64,000 nt of DNA from Mesostigma viride (lineage: Eukaryota > Streptophyta > Mesostigmatophyceae > Mesostigmatales > Mesostigmataceae). A model generated the notes under the pieces. It worked only from the letters and a program-made list of their open reading frames with translations, made no database searches and was not told where the DNA came from. Position numbers and translations under genes: made by a program. Positions 44,076 to 54,800 of the stretch are shown piece by piece (position 1 is the first letter of the stretch; each line of letters opens with the position of its first letter). The DNA lies in NCBI GenBank assembly GCA_009746045.1, contig RPFO01000333.1, positions 1,618,314 through 1,682,313 on the forward strand, given 5' to 3'.

Positions 44076-45936
44076 ATGGATAATCCTGTCCCCGAGCTTT
44101 GCCAAACCAGTCTACTAGAACTACTCGCTATGCTGCAGCGCGATGCCTACGGCACTGCTGCTGATCTTGTCGAATTGACGAAGTCGCTGAGGAAAACGTT
44201 CTCAGAGGTCGGGTTTTGCATCATTTGGGCAGGATGCTGCGCGTTTGCAATATTTGCCCTGGGCGGCTAGTGTGCGTTTTCTCTGCGCTGAAAAGCGTTG
44301 GTAATGCCTGTGTCATGCCATGGCAAACCAATTGGTATATCAGAGGGCAAGTGGAGTGAAGGAGCACGTCAAATGCCTCGAGGAGGCATCCGACCTGGTA
44401 GCTGCTGCAGGTACTTTTGCCATGCTTTTGCACGCCGCTCGCTCACTTCTTCCCACTTCCATCAGCGCTTCAAGATCTAATTACCAATGTTTTTAAACTG
44501 TTACTATCTGCGCCTCTTTAGTATTCCTATCAGCATTTCTAAACTGTAACTTTGAGTACTTCTTAGGTATAGCTTTCAGTTCCTCTAAAGTATAGCGATC
44601 AGTGCTTCAAAACTGTAACCATCAGTCCCTCTATAACTGTAATTAGCAATGCTTCTAAGCACTAATTACTGTCAGAGCGTTTGAACACTATCTATCAGTG
44701 CTTATAGACTACAACTATCCTTGCTTCTAAACTATCACTTGTCCAGGCGCTGGGGTTCCCATATCGCGCTTCTTCCCTCTGATTCCTCCCCTACAACTAT
44801 CCTTGCTTCTAAACTATCACTTATTCGGGCGCTGGGGTTCCCACATCGCGCTTCTTCCCTCTGATTCCTCCACTACAACTATCCTTGCTTCTAAACTAAC
44901 ACTTATCCGGGCGCTGGGGTTCCCATGTCGCGCTTCTTCCCTCTGATTCCTCCCCTCCGTCGCAGCAATGTCCACCGTGAACAACGCGGCTGCATTCCTG
45001 GCAGAATGTGAAAGGCAAGTAATCCCTGTCTGTGTGTATGTGCACGCGCTTCCGTGTGTTTGTATTTATGTGTGTGTGCATGCGTGTGTGTTAGTGTTTG
45101 TGTGTGTGTGTGTTTCTGTGTGTGCGCATGTGTTTGGTAATGCAGCCCATGGATACCGGCACATGATTGTGTAGCTGGGACCTGCCTTAATTGCTAGACC
45201 TGCCTTGGTAATTATTGCTACCATGATTATTTTTTTTAAAAAAAGACTGTCATTGTTGTTATGACTATTAGCATGATTTATTTCTGTTCTTCCCTCGCTA
45301 AGACCTGCCTTCATTTCTATATCTCCATTCATTACTAGACTTAGTTTCCGTTATGTGTGCACAACAAGCTATGGGTCCCCCCCCTGTGAAGCGAACCAGC
45401 CCAGCAGCGTTGGCATCGCACGCCAATGCGCCGGGCTACCCCGTACGTTGTATCAGGATCTACCGCCTACGTGCTGCATACGCATGGCAGGAACAGTCGT
45501 CCCTCTCACCACTGATGGCCACGTGCAATGTTTGCTGCTCAGCATGGCTCAGTCTACTAGCAGCTATGCTCAGCTTTTTCTTCAGTTTTTCAGTCAACAA
45601 ACCCGCCATGTCATTCCCACCAATTACTCCAGCTTCAGTACACCCACAGTTCATGCCGGACTCTCTCCGTGACTAGTTTTGATTGCAGCTGTGGCCAATG
45701 CGTCCGGGCATGAGGGGAGGCCGATGTCTCTGCCCTCTTCTTGTTCACATGTATAATCCATCGTAAGTAGGTACCTTCCCGTCGTGCAACATGCAGGGTT
45801 GTACAGCACTAGGCATCTTCCGCACTCCTCCACGGGATCACGCTGAGCAATTCACAAATGAATTATTGTGTGCGCACTTAATCTCGTGCAGGTTGAAAAA
45901 AGCCCTGGAAGGACTGGACGCGTCCACTGCCAAGAT
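44076..45936 (+). CDS. Unrecognised small helical (coiled-coil-like) protein, multi-exon
   Basis: Four exons join in phase: 44076-44207 (MDNPVPELCQTSLLELLAML onward), 44344-44410 (RASGVKEHVKCLEEAS), 44966-45014 (MSTVNNAAAFLAECER) and 45892-45936 (LKKALEGLDASTAK). The third intron appears to use a GC donor (AAAG/GCAAGT). The product so far is about 98 residues, mostly helical with heptad-like spacing and no membrane segment. It resembles in form the small subunits of coiled-coil complexes, but I cannot assign a family. A candidate last exon near 46497-46558 (DVKLMIGELTARVAG in one frame) does not fit the phase. The gene is divergent from OGT. The first ATG opens a clean exon with a good donor. 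Confidence 0.6.
44480..44708. repeat. Degenerate intronic repeat of about 35 bp
   Basis: Diverged units around AGTGCTTCTAAACTGTAACT recur about six times in intron 2 of the small helical gene and run into the 82-bp tandem repeat. Confidence 0.6.
44709..44955. repeat. 82-bp tandem triplication ending at a splice acceptor
   Basis: Three copies at an exact 82-bp period (starts 44709, 44791, 44873), each with CTACAACTATCCTTGCTTCT, GGCGCTGGGGTTCCCA and the pyrimidine tract CTTCTTCCCTCTGATTCCTC. The third copy runs straight into the real acceptor CGCAG at 44965, so the polypyrimidine tract of this intron has been triplicated. Confidence 0.92.
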
Positions 45937-46782
45937 GTATCCTTTGGCCCTTTGCTGTGTGTGTGCGTGATGGAAATTTTTTGTATGATACTGGATTCGA
46001 GCACAGGGCCACTACCGTGATTTCGCGACTAGAGGGGTCTACTGGTGTTTGAACGTTGGAATTTGGATGCACCCGTGGGTGTCACCCAGGTGCTGCATGT
46101 AAGATAGAGGTATGTGGTACGCGTGCTTGGCATGGGCTGGGATAGGACGCTGGCTTGCTGGGAGAGATATGGAGTAAGCTTTTCTAGCTGGTATGTGTTG
46201 ATACACGTCAGCGCTTGGGCAATACACATTGTTGGTCGAATGCGCATGGAAACGCAATGTCTGCAAAACTGCCTCTTGAATCCTTAACTACTGGCAACTC
46301 AAAATTCTTTTTGGAGGGGGGGTGACACAGATCTGCCATGAAAGAGGCAGTTCAGCTTTTGGAAACGCGAGCGAACGCGCTTTTGCCGCCACCTGCTAGT
46401 TGAGATACGAGCAGCCGCGTCACGTGCTGGAATGGGCGTGCACGTATGTGCCGTTGTTTGTGGTTATAGATAGCTTGCACATGACACTTTATCCACAGTT
46501 GGGAGCATGTGGAGCGATGTCAAGCTCATGATTGGGGAACTGACAGCACGTGTGGCCGGGGTGAGGGGGGCTGGCATGTCACTGAGACTCTATCATTTAC
46601 AGCGAACCATTTAAGTTAGACAACCATGGCAGCAGAAAGCTTCTTAGGTAATAACTAGGGGGCGGCAACTGGGGCTGTATCTTGAAGCTTCTCCATTGCC
46701 TACTAATTGTTTTGTATACAGTGAGCACAGGATGACATAGTGTCCGCATCACGAATACAAAATTGTAACTGCGGACAGATAT

Positions 46783-47077
46783 TCTGAATTGGCACGCCAC
46801 AAACGTGAAAACCATTTGCGTTTGAACAGTGCCGGGCCGCGGAAAACGCGATCTGCAAATGAATCCAGGCCGGAATCGAACTGGGGACCTCTCGCACCAA
46901 CTTTTGCTGACTATAGGACGGACGTCTCCTCGGATCATAAGGCATTGCCAGCTGACACCTACAGTCCAACCACAAAAGTTCTCCTTTCCGGGGAGTGATG
47001 CAAGCCATTCGGATTTTGCACAAGATAAATCATTCGAGATCTGTGTGTGCAGGAGTACTACACACGTGTCCACTCGA
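46783..47077 (-). mobile_element. SINE-like element, single copy (295 bp)
   Basis: Flanked by GACAGATAT at 46774-46782 and 47078-47086. It is the same family as the dimer at 21,358: TCTGAATTGG start, GCCGGGCCGCGGAAAACGCG, GGAATCGAACTGGGGACCTC (B box GTTCGATTC on the minus strand) and ACTACACACGTGTCC end. This copy defines a unit length of 295 bp. Confidence 0.8.
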
Positions 47078-47096
47078 GACAGATATATCTATGGTG

Positions 47097-47365
47097 ATTT
47101 TTGCCTGTCCCCCATGTGCAGTTCTTGGACGTTTGGAAACATGGCATGGCTAACGCAATGACTGACTAGCTAGACCGTTTCAGTGGTTTTCCATATGCCG
47201 GTTTTTCCTCGTGCAAATGGTGGGAGAGCGATCGCAACAAATTTTGGTGCTCACCACTATCTAGACACTCCCGGCTTACCTGCTCGAAACACACGCCCTG
47301 ATCAAGCAAGTTGTTTCCTGCCCCACCATCTAGGTCATCCAGTCGCTCTTCATGTAAGCCAGCCA
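47097..47365 (+). repeat. Dispersed repeat, copy 1 (other copy 59652-59955)
   Basis: ACTGACTAGCTAGACC, TTTCAGTGGTTTTCCAT and GAAACACACGCCCTGA are shared with 59652-59955 in the same orientation. Similarity extends over about 270 bp. No coding potential or terminal structure is recognised. Confidence 0.75.
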
Positions 47366-47662
47366 TATTTTCAATGAACTTGAGGCTAGCAGTACACATT
47401 TCCATCTCCATATGTTCATATATGCATGTATTCATGTTCATATATAGATCGCCATATGCGTCCATGCAGGCATAGTTGTTTGCTGGCCCAATTAGTTATG
47501 GCTGACGGCGGTATGGCTGACGGCGGAGTTCAGATCTTTTGCGTCTGAGCCCCAAATTCGGTCAGACCACTTGCATTCGATGCGCCTTTCTAAGACGCAC
47601 TTGCCAGTATAAACGGTTACGGCTGCCACGCAGTATAGACAAAGTTACGCACGTGACCAGCT

Positions 47663-49042
47663 ATGACGACTACCAAAGCAAAACGAGGGCTGGAAAAGGA
47701 GCTGGCACAGCTTCCCAGCGCCCAGCCCAACCCTCTCGCCCTCGCCATTGTTCAGCCGCCAGGCTTACCCGCCAAACCCTCGCCAAGCGCCTCGCCTGAG
47801 CCCAAGAAACCATGCCACGATCGCCACAAATGGAGCCAATACTTGCCCGGCGACGGAATGTTCTCCCTCCTCGAGTGGCAGAAGCTGTCGCCGCAGGAAG
47901 TCGTCGAAGTTCTCCAGTTCCTCACACAGGAGCGGAAGCTCTTTGTGGCCTGGAGAGGGGGACGGCTATCGACTACTGCGACACGTCCTGGCTCTACACC
48001 TGTGGCGAATCCCGCCAACGCACGGTTATCTTGACCAGCTACTACCAGCGCAGCTTCGGCGACATCCACAGAGCACTTCGGAACGCACTCAACGCCCCAG
48101 CCCCCGCACAGCCGGCAGCCCCATCGGCTTCTTCCCTCTGCAAGGATGACATCCGCGCAGTGCTGGAGGAGCACGTGACCTGGCCGTTGGCCGAGAAGCT
48201 GACCTCGCTGAACACGACGCTCAACACGGTGGAAGCCCGGGTCTCCAACGTGGAAACCAAGGTCGTCCACAAGCTACAACCCCAGTTCACGGCGCTACAC
48301 ACCGCGGCGCAGGCTTCGGAAACGAATGCTGCACTTACATCTCTCGCCTTAACCAGGTGGAGGGCAAGTGTGGCGTGCTCCTGAAGAAGCTTGAGGCCAT
48401 CACCGCCCACACCGAGGCCCTGGCCACACAGGTCCCCAAGATAGCGGAGCAGACGGCCACCATTGCATCCCAGCCACCCCGGCAGGATGCTGGCGACCTC
48501 CCGCCGCTCTCCTACGCGGACCTGCTGCGGTCAGCGACCGCCTCCACCACCGACGCCATCGCTACAAAGCTCCAGGAGCTGGAGGACCACCGCCAGGCCC
48601 AGCAACGGGAGGTCACCGACCGCGCTCGCCGCGAGTGCCGAGTGGTGCTACGTCGCTTCCCCCAGAAGCCAGGTGAGACGTCAACCTCTCTTGCTGACGA
48701 GCTCAAGAACCAGCTTCTTACCCTCATGGGCCTGGTAGGTGAGGTAGAACTGCGTGGGTGCCACCGCCTTCCCCACTCACGGGACAAGGCGGCTCCCCCA
48801 CCAGTCCTACTCACCTTCCCCTCCCCTGAGGATAAGCAGCGGTTCCTCTCTCGTCGCAAGCGGTTGCACGACCTCACCTGGACGCTGGATGACGACCTCA
48901 CCCCCGCTCAGCAACAGCAGCGACGCGACCTGTGGCCGGAATACCTCCGCCATAAGCCTGGGACCCCCAGAAGCCCAAGGTGTACTGGAGGGGCGGGGAC
49001 CTGATGATCAACCACAAGATGTGGACGCCCCCAGCGGGCTAG
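47663..49042 (+). pseudogene. ORF1 of the ORF1-only element, frameshifted copy
   Basis: Starts MTTTKAKRGLEKELAQLPSA. A frameshift near 47,945 breaks it after QFLTQERKLFV, and others follow near 48,340 and 48,960. Order: Pro/Ala-rich N-terminus, DDIRAVLEEHVTWPLAEKL, coiled-coil stretch, DLPPLSYADLLRSATAST, RRECRVVLRRFPQKP (RRM-like start), PPPVLLTFPSPEDKQRF and TLDDDLTPAQQQQRRDLWPE, the ORF1 C-terminal domain pattern. Compare the better-kept reverse copy at 49597-50987. Confidence 0.85.
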
Positions 49043-49181
49043 AATAGCAATAGCCCTAGCTCGTAACCATTGGCGTCACTGCCGCTAAGGCAGCCATGCC
49101 TAGAATGTTGCCTAGCTGAGCCAACACACCTAGTCACGTGCCGCCAACGCACGGTACACAACCAGCCATAGCCTTAGCCTA

Positions 49182-51050
49182 ATTAATTAATTAATTAAAC
49201 TCGTGCTCCCGTTGGGGAGTCACGGAGCACCGAAGTGCTTTTAATCCCTGTGTGTGCACTACAGGAGAAAGGGCAGAGACCCCCAGTCTCCTTCATGCCA
49301 AAGGCATGCCACAGCTGCAATCGGGCGCGGCTAGCTAAGGACAGGCTAACGATCCGGCAAACTGTGGGTGCAATAAGACCCATGTGAGCATATCATAGCA
49401 AGGAGCGTGGGCAAGTAATCTGAACATAGCCAGGGCGTAGCATGGCTGTACTAGGACTAGGCTAAGGCTATGGCTGGTTGTGTACCGTGCGTTGGCGGCA
49501 CGTGACTAGGTGTGTTGGCACAGCTAGGCAACATTCTAGGCATGGCTGCCTTAGCGGCAGTGACGCCAATGGTTACAAGCTAGGGCTATTGCTATTCTAG
49601 CCCGCTGGGGGCGTCCACATCTTGTGGTTGATCATCAGGTCCCCGCCCCTCCAGTACACCTTGGGCTTCTGGGGGTCCTGCTTATGGCGGAGGTATTCCG
49701 GCCACAGGTCGCGTCGCTGCTGTTGCTGAGCGGGGGTGAGGTCGTCATCCAGCGTCCAGGTGAGGTCGTGCAACCGCTTGCGACGAGAGAGGAACCGCTG
49801 CTTATCCTCAGGGGAGGAGAAGGTGAGTAGGACTGGTGGGGGAGCCGCCTTGTCCCGTGAGTGGGGAAGGCGGTGGCACCCACGCAGTTCTACCTCACCT
49901 ACCAGGCCCATGAGGGTAAGAAGCTGGTTCTTGAGCTCGTCAGCAAGAGAGGTTGACGTCTCACCTGGCTTCTGGGGGAAGCGACGTAGCACCACTCGGC
50001 ACTCGCGGCGAGCGCGGTCGGTGACCTCCCGTTGCTGGGCCTGGCGGTGGTCCTCCAGCTCCTGGAGCTTTGTGGCGATGGCGTCGGTGGTGGAGGCGGT
50101 CGCTGACCGCAGCAGGTCCGCGTAGGAGAGCGGCGGGAGGTCGCCAGCATCCTGCCGGGGTGGCTGGGATGCAATGGTGGCCGTCTGCTCCGCTATCTTG
50201 GGGACCTGTGGGGCCAGGGCCTCGGTGTGGGCGGTGATGGCCTCAAGCTTCTTCAGGAGCACGCCACACTTGCCCTCCACCTGGTTAAGGCGAGAGACAA
50301 GTGCCGCATGCGTTTCCGAAGCTTGTGCCGCGGTGTGCAGCGTCGTGAACTGGGGCTGGAGCTTGTGGACGACCTTGGTTTCCACGTTGGAGACCCGGGC
50401 CTCGACCGTGTTGAGCGTGGTGTTCAGCGATGTCAGCTGCTCGGCCAGCGGCCAGGTCACGTGCTCCTCCAGCACTGCGCGGATGTCATCCTTGCAGAGG
50501 GAGGAAGCCGATGGGGCTGCCGGCTGTGCGGGGGCTGGGGTGCGGAGCGTGCGGGTGATGTCGATGAGGCGGAGCTGGAAATGGCTGGTCAAGATAGCCA
50601 GGCGTTGTTGTGCTTCGTTCATAGCATAGAGCCAGGACATGTCTCCATCGTAGTCAATAGCCCCCTTCACGAAGAGCTTCCGCTCCTGTTCGAGGAACTG
50701 GAGAACCTCAATGCATTCCTGCGGCGACAATTCTTGCCACCCGGTGAGGGAGAATCCTCGGTCGCCGGGGAGGAACTGGCGCCATTTGCGAGCGTGGCAG
50801 GGTTTCTTGGGCTCAGGCGAGGCGCTGGGAGATGGGGCTGCTGGCGGTGGGTTGGCAGGCCCAGACGGCTGGTTGGCGGGTAAGCCTGGCGGCGGAACAA
50901 TGGCGAGGGCGAGAGGGTTGGGCTGGGCGCTGGGAAGCTGTGCCAGCTCCTTAAATCCAGCCCTCGTTTTGCTTTGGTAGTCGTCATAGCTAGGGTCACG
51001 TGCGTAACTTTGTCTATACTGCGTGGCAGCCGTAACCGTTTATACTGGCA
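49182..51050 (-). mobile_element. ORF1-only LINE derivative (nested copy)
   Basis: Inserted into the plus-strand copy at 47480 with a perfect 12-bp target-site duplication AGCCTTAGCCTA at 49170-49181 and 51051-51062. On the minus strand it starts at TGCCAGTATAAACGG, slightly 5'-truncated relative to the host copy, and ends in GGGAGCACGAGTTTAATTAA and further TTAA units. The two arms form an inverted repeat of about 1.5 kb. Confidence 0.93.
49597..50987 (-). pseudogene. ORF1 of the ORF1-only element, best-kept copy
   Basis: A 377-residue frame (50730-49597) preceded, after one frameshift near 50,700-50,900, by the family N-terminus MTTTKAKRG at 50987. Visible parts: SPQECIEVLQFLEQERKLFV, YDGDMSWLYAMNEAQQRL, a long helical region (TSLNTTLNTVEARVSNVETK), the linker DLPPLSYADLLRSATAST, an RRM-like domain (CRVVLRRFPQKPGET to PPPVLLTFSSPEDKQRF), the C-terminal domain (LTPAQQQQRRDLWPEYLRHK) and the closing VYWRGGDLMINHKMW. 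This is the layout of LINE ORF1 chaperone proteins. No ORF2 follows; the 3' UTR runs directly to the tail. Confidence 0.87.
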
Positions 51051-51349
51051 AGCCTTAGCCTAGTCCTATACTTACAGCCATGCTACGCCCTGGCTATGTT
51101 CAGATTACTTGCCCACGCTCCTTGCTATGATATGCTCACATGGGTCTTATTGCACCCACAGTTTGCCGGATCGTTAGCCTGTCCTTTTAGCTAGCCGCGC
51201 CCGATTGCAGCTGTGGCATGCCTTTGGCATGAAGGAGACTGGGGGTCTCTGCCCTTTCTCCTGTAGTGCACACACAGGGATTAAAAGCACTTCGGTGCTC
51301 CGTGACTCCCCAACGGGAGCACGAGTTTAATTAATTAATTAATAGTTGT

Positions 51350-51870
51350 CTCACTTCATATAGTTTAAATATTATAGAAGCTGCACGACCATCACAGTAT
51401 CTAGAGGACAGCTCAGATGAGGATTATATCCCCCTCTAGTGACTATATGGTTGGGGCATGATGCAGACGATATTTGTAATGGGAGCACGTCTTTAATTTA
51501 TATTAATTAATATAATTAATAATTAATATAACTCCACTGAATTATTATATTACTTGTGTGGAAGAAACTGCGGAATTTATTGATAATCATCTCATTCGTG
51601 GTTTGGCTCACACGATGTTCTTACGTGCCATTTGACCCCGTGTGGCCTTGACGTATCAAAATGCCCATCGAAAATTATTTACAAACATTTGAAACAGCCG
51701 TAGATATCTAGATACGATCGCTCCATTTTCCAAATTAAGATAGATGGTAACACCAGATGCTTGTCAATCCAATCCAGTTCTTGACAACTGCCTGGCACAT
51801 GCGGAATACCACATGCCACACAGCACACACTGGTATTCGTTAACACCCATCCTTGTTGTCCCCCCCTGAT
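51350..51870. other. GCP2 3' flank with a further plus-oriented tail fragment
   Basis: GGGAGCACGTCTTTAATTTA followed by TATTAATTAATATAATTAAT at about 51479-51535 matches the 3' end of the ORF1-only family and is probably an extreme truncation. The remainder is the likely GCP2 3' UTR; no polyadenylation signal is certain. Confidence 0.5.
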
Positions 51871-54800
51871 TTAGATCAGACCCTGGCCGACCCCTGACAG
51901 CCGGTGCGCCAGGTGCGCCAGGTGGGGCTCGCGGTGCGTGCTGGTGTTGAGCACCGCGACCAGCTCCTGCAGCTGCTGGTTGAACGAGCGCTCGAGCTTC
52001 TTGACGCTGGTCAGGAACGCGCTGTTCTCTAGCACACGCGCCGCCTGCTGCCTCTCGCGCTCCCGCCTCCGCCTTCGTGCCCGCGTGGCCTCAGCGCCCG
52101 AGAGCGGGGCACCCCCCGCGTGCTGGACCGCGGTGATGTCGTCAGAATAAGCGTCGGCCGGCTCAAGCGGCCCCAGCGCCTCGCGCGTGGCTGAGCAGAA
52201 GAGGAGGCATGTGAACTTGATGCGCTCGAGGCGGCGCAGGATCTTGGGCCAGAAGAGCATGCACTCCTTGAGGCAGCGGTCCAGGAAGTCATCGTGGCGC
52301 GATATGACCTCGTCCACCGTGACGGACGCGCGCATCTTCTCGTCCATGACGTGCCAGTTGGGCTCCAGCACCTCGAACGTCATGTAGTGCTCAAAGTTGA
52401 GCAAGAAGTGGAGCATGCGCTGGCACAGGCAGAAGGCGGGCAGGAACGCCGCCGCGGCCACCCCCAGGCACCGCATGCGCTGGTGCAGGTGCCAGGTGTC
52501 GGACAGCTGGCGCTCCACGTGCTTGCAGTGCAGCAGGTAGCGGAAGATCAGCTGGTACTTTGCGAGCGCCTTGCGCGAGAGCACGAGCGAGACAGGCCAC
52601 TTGGCGTTGTAGTCGAGCGTGAACGTCTCCAACCCGGTCATGCGGCGCGCAGCATGGCCGCGCGGCGCGAGGGACCCACGCCGTGCGCTGCCATCCCCCG
52701 CCACCGTGAGCGGCGAGAGAGGAAACGGCGGCGTCGCCGCGTCTGCCCCCCACGCCGTCTTGGGAGTCACGGGCGTCATCGGTGGGCCCCCTCCCCCCGC
52801 ATCCATGGAAATGCCTGACGTGAGGTCGGTCACGTCGTCGTTGATGTTGATGATCGACAGCAGCTGCGTGATCAGCGGCGCGCGCTCCAGCGAGCACGTG
52901 AACTCCTCGTGGTATGCGTCCTGGCACGCAGTGCTCGTGCGGAACGATAGCTCCAGCAGCGACTGCAGCTTGGTCAAGCTGATCTCCGCCGCGGGCTTGG
53001 CCAGCTCGGGCCCCGCCATGTCCATAAATAGCACCAGCAGGTCGCCCTGGTCGGCCAGAAAGTAGTGCTTGAGCGAGCGCAGGCGCGGCATGAGCGCCGC
53101 ATCGTGGAACAGCCGCCGAAGCAGCTCGCCGCTGGCAAAACGGAACGCGTCGTCCACCCTGGCCAGGTACCCGCGATCCCAGGGGTTGAACAGGATGGGC
53201 GCCTGGCGAGCGTAGGGGTACTCCACCGCGCTCCCGCACTCGCGGATCGCGTTCAGGTACTTGCCCGTCGTGAGGATGCCCTCGGCGGATCCGCGCAGGA
53301 ACACGGGCACCTCGCGCCGGCCCAGCGCGTACCGGCTCTGCCAGTACTCGGCATTGTAGTCCTCGGTCAGGCTCTCCTTGGCCAGCTCGCGCCGCTCCTC
53401 GATCATGAACTCACCGTAGGGGTCGTCCACCACGCCCGTGTACACCCAGCGCTCCAGGATCGAGAAGTAGGGAGCGCACGCGGCTGCCAGCAGCCGGTGC
53501 AGCAGGTCGCGCGCGCTTGTGTCCCCCCCCATGCCGGTCGCCTCCTTGTTCAACAGGTTGAGCAGCGACGCGCCCGTGAGCCGCCGCGCGCTCGCCTTGG
53601 CACACGTACCGGCGAGCAGCTTCATTGCCCCGAGCGCCGGCTGGCAGTAGAACCACAGTCCCTGCAGCGAGAGCTTGCCAAGGCGGAACTGGTGCTCTAG
53701 CTGCGTGACCAGGATGCCAAAGTCTGCCAGCAGCGAGCCCAGCGCGGCGGCCAGCGCCTGGCTGACCAGCCCGTGCTCGAAGCGGGATCGCGTCTCCACG
53801 AAGCGGGCCACCTGGAGCTGGTAGCTGCACAGGGGAAGCAGCCGCGCAGCCATCTCGCGCAGGGATGTGTTCAGGGTGTCATCCACATCGAACCGCACCA
53901 TGGGCAGCGTGGTGCCACCGGGCTTGTTCTTGCCGCCGGCACCGGCCACGACCCCTGGCTCGATGCGCCGGCTGGCCTTGATGTACTTGCCCTCGATGCC
54001 CATCATGGTGAACAGGATGTCATCGATGATTATCAGCTCCTGCACCGCGGGGGGGTACGTGCCGATACGCCGCAGCTCGGGCTGCTTGCCAGCACCGGCG
54101 CCCTTGGCGGTCGCGGCGGGTGCAGCCTTCCCCCCCGAGAGGAAGATGCTGTCACCCGTCAAGTAGGGCCGCTGCTTGTTCCAGGCGGGCACGACAGGGT
54201 ACGAGACGCCCTCAACCAGGTGGCGGCCCCACGGCCCGGCCTTGGGCGACGCGCACTGGCCACCGGGCGAGGAGACGTACGACAGGTCATCCAGGCCGAG
54301 CTTGGCCAGGCGGGGCGAGAGGCCCACGACGAGGGCAGAGTCAGCCCCTCCCGCGGCCGAGGTGAACGCGCTGTTCGGAACCCACTCAGCGGCAGATGTT
54401 GCGCTGTTGCCCGCGTCGCCCGCGTTACGGTTGCTAGTCTCCGCCGCCTCGCTGGTGCTGCCGTCACGGACAAAATCTGACGCCCGGCTGCCCGCTGGAC
54501 CGCCTTCCAGTGCACGCCATTCACTGTCCGCCTCGCCTCCAAACCTTGACATGCCCGCCCCTTGCCCCCCAGCTCTCGGGACAGGCGCGGCGGAAGGTCT
54601 TCGCCCGCCAGGGCTGGATCTCTCCGTCGCCTGTTCTGAGGTGGACGAGCTGGCGAGCCTCTGCCGAATGCTCGAGTCCTCAGGCTTCTCGGTGACCAGC
54701 TCTTGACGAGACGGCTTTCTCGCTGAAATTGGCGTCGCCACTCCGAGGCTGTTGTCCGACAGGATAGCCACCAAATCTGGGTCCTGCACGATGCGCGCAA

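Larger units (their letters stand above)
47480..51341 (+). mobile_element. ORF1-only LINE derivative (host copy, split by a nested insertion)
   Basis: The element runs 47480-49181 and resumes at 51063-51341; the gap is filled by an opposite-strand copy of the same family. Its 5' part carries ATGGCTGACGGCGG twice (from about 47498), then ORF1 (47663-49042), a 3' UTR, and a 3' end CTCCCCAACGGGAGCACGAG followed by TTAATTAATTAATTAAT. Candidate outer duplication: ATAGTTGT at 47472-47479 and 51342-51349. Unspliced length is about 1.98 kb, with no reverse transcriptase. Confidence 0.85.

Noticed and set aside
46497-46618. Last exon of the small helical gene
   Set aside because: DVKLMIGELTARVAG looks coding, but the phase from the exon at 45892-45936 is off by one. 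It may need a further unseen exon.
49181-51344. A 2.2-kb DNA transposon with 290-bp terminal inverted repeats
   Set aside because: The apparent inverted repeats are the 3' UTRs of two oppositely oriented retroposons. The 12-bp duplication and the single-orientation third copy at 57,264 explain the layout better.
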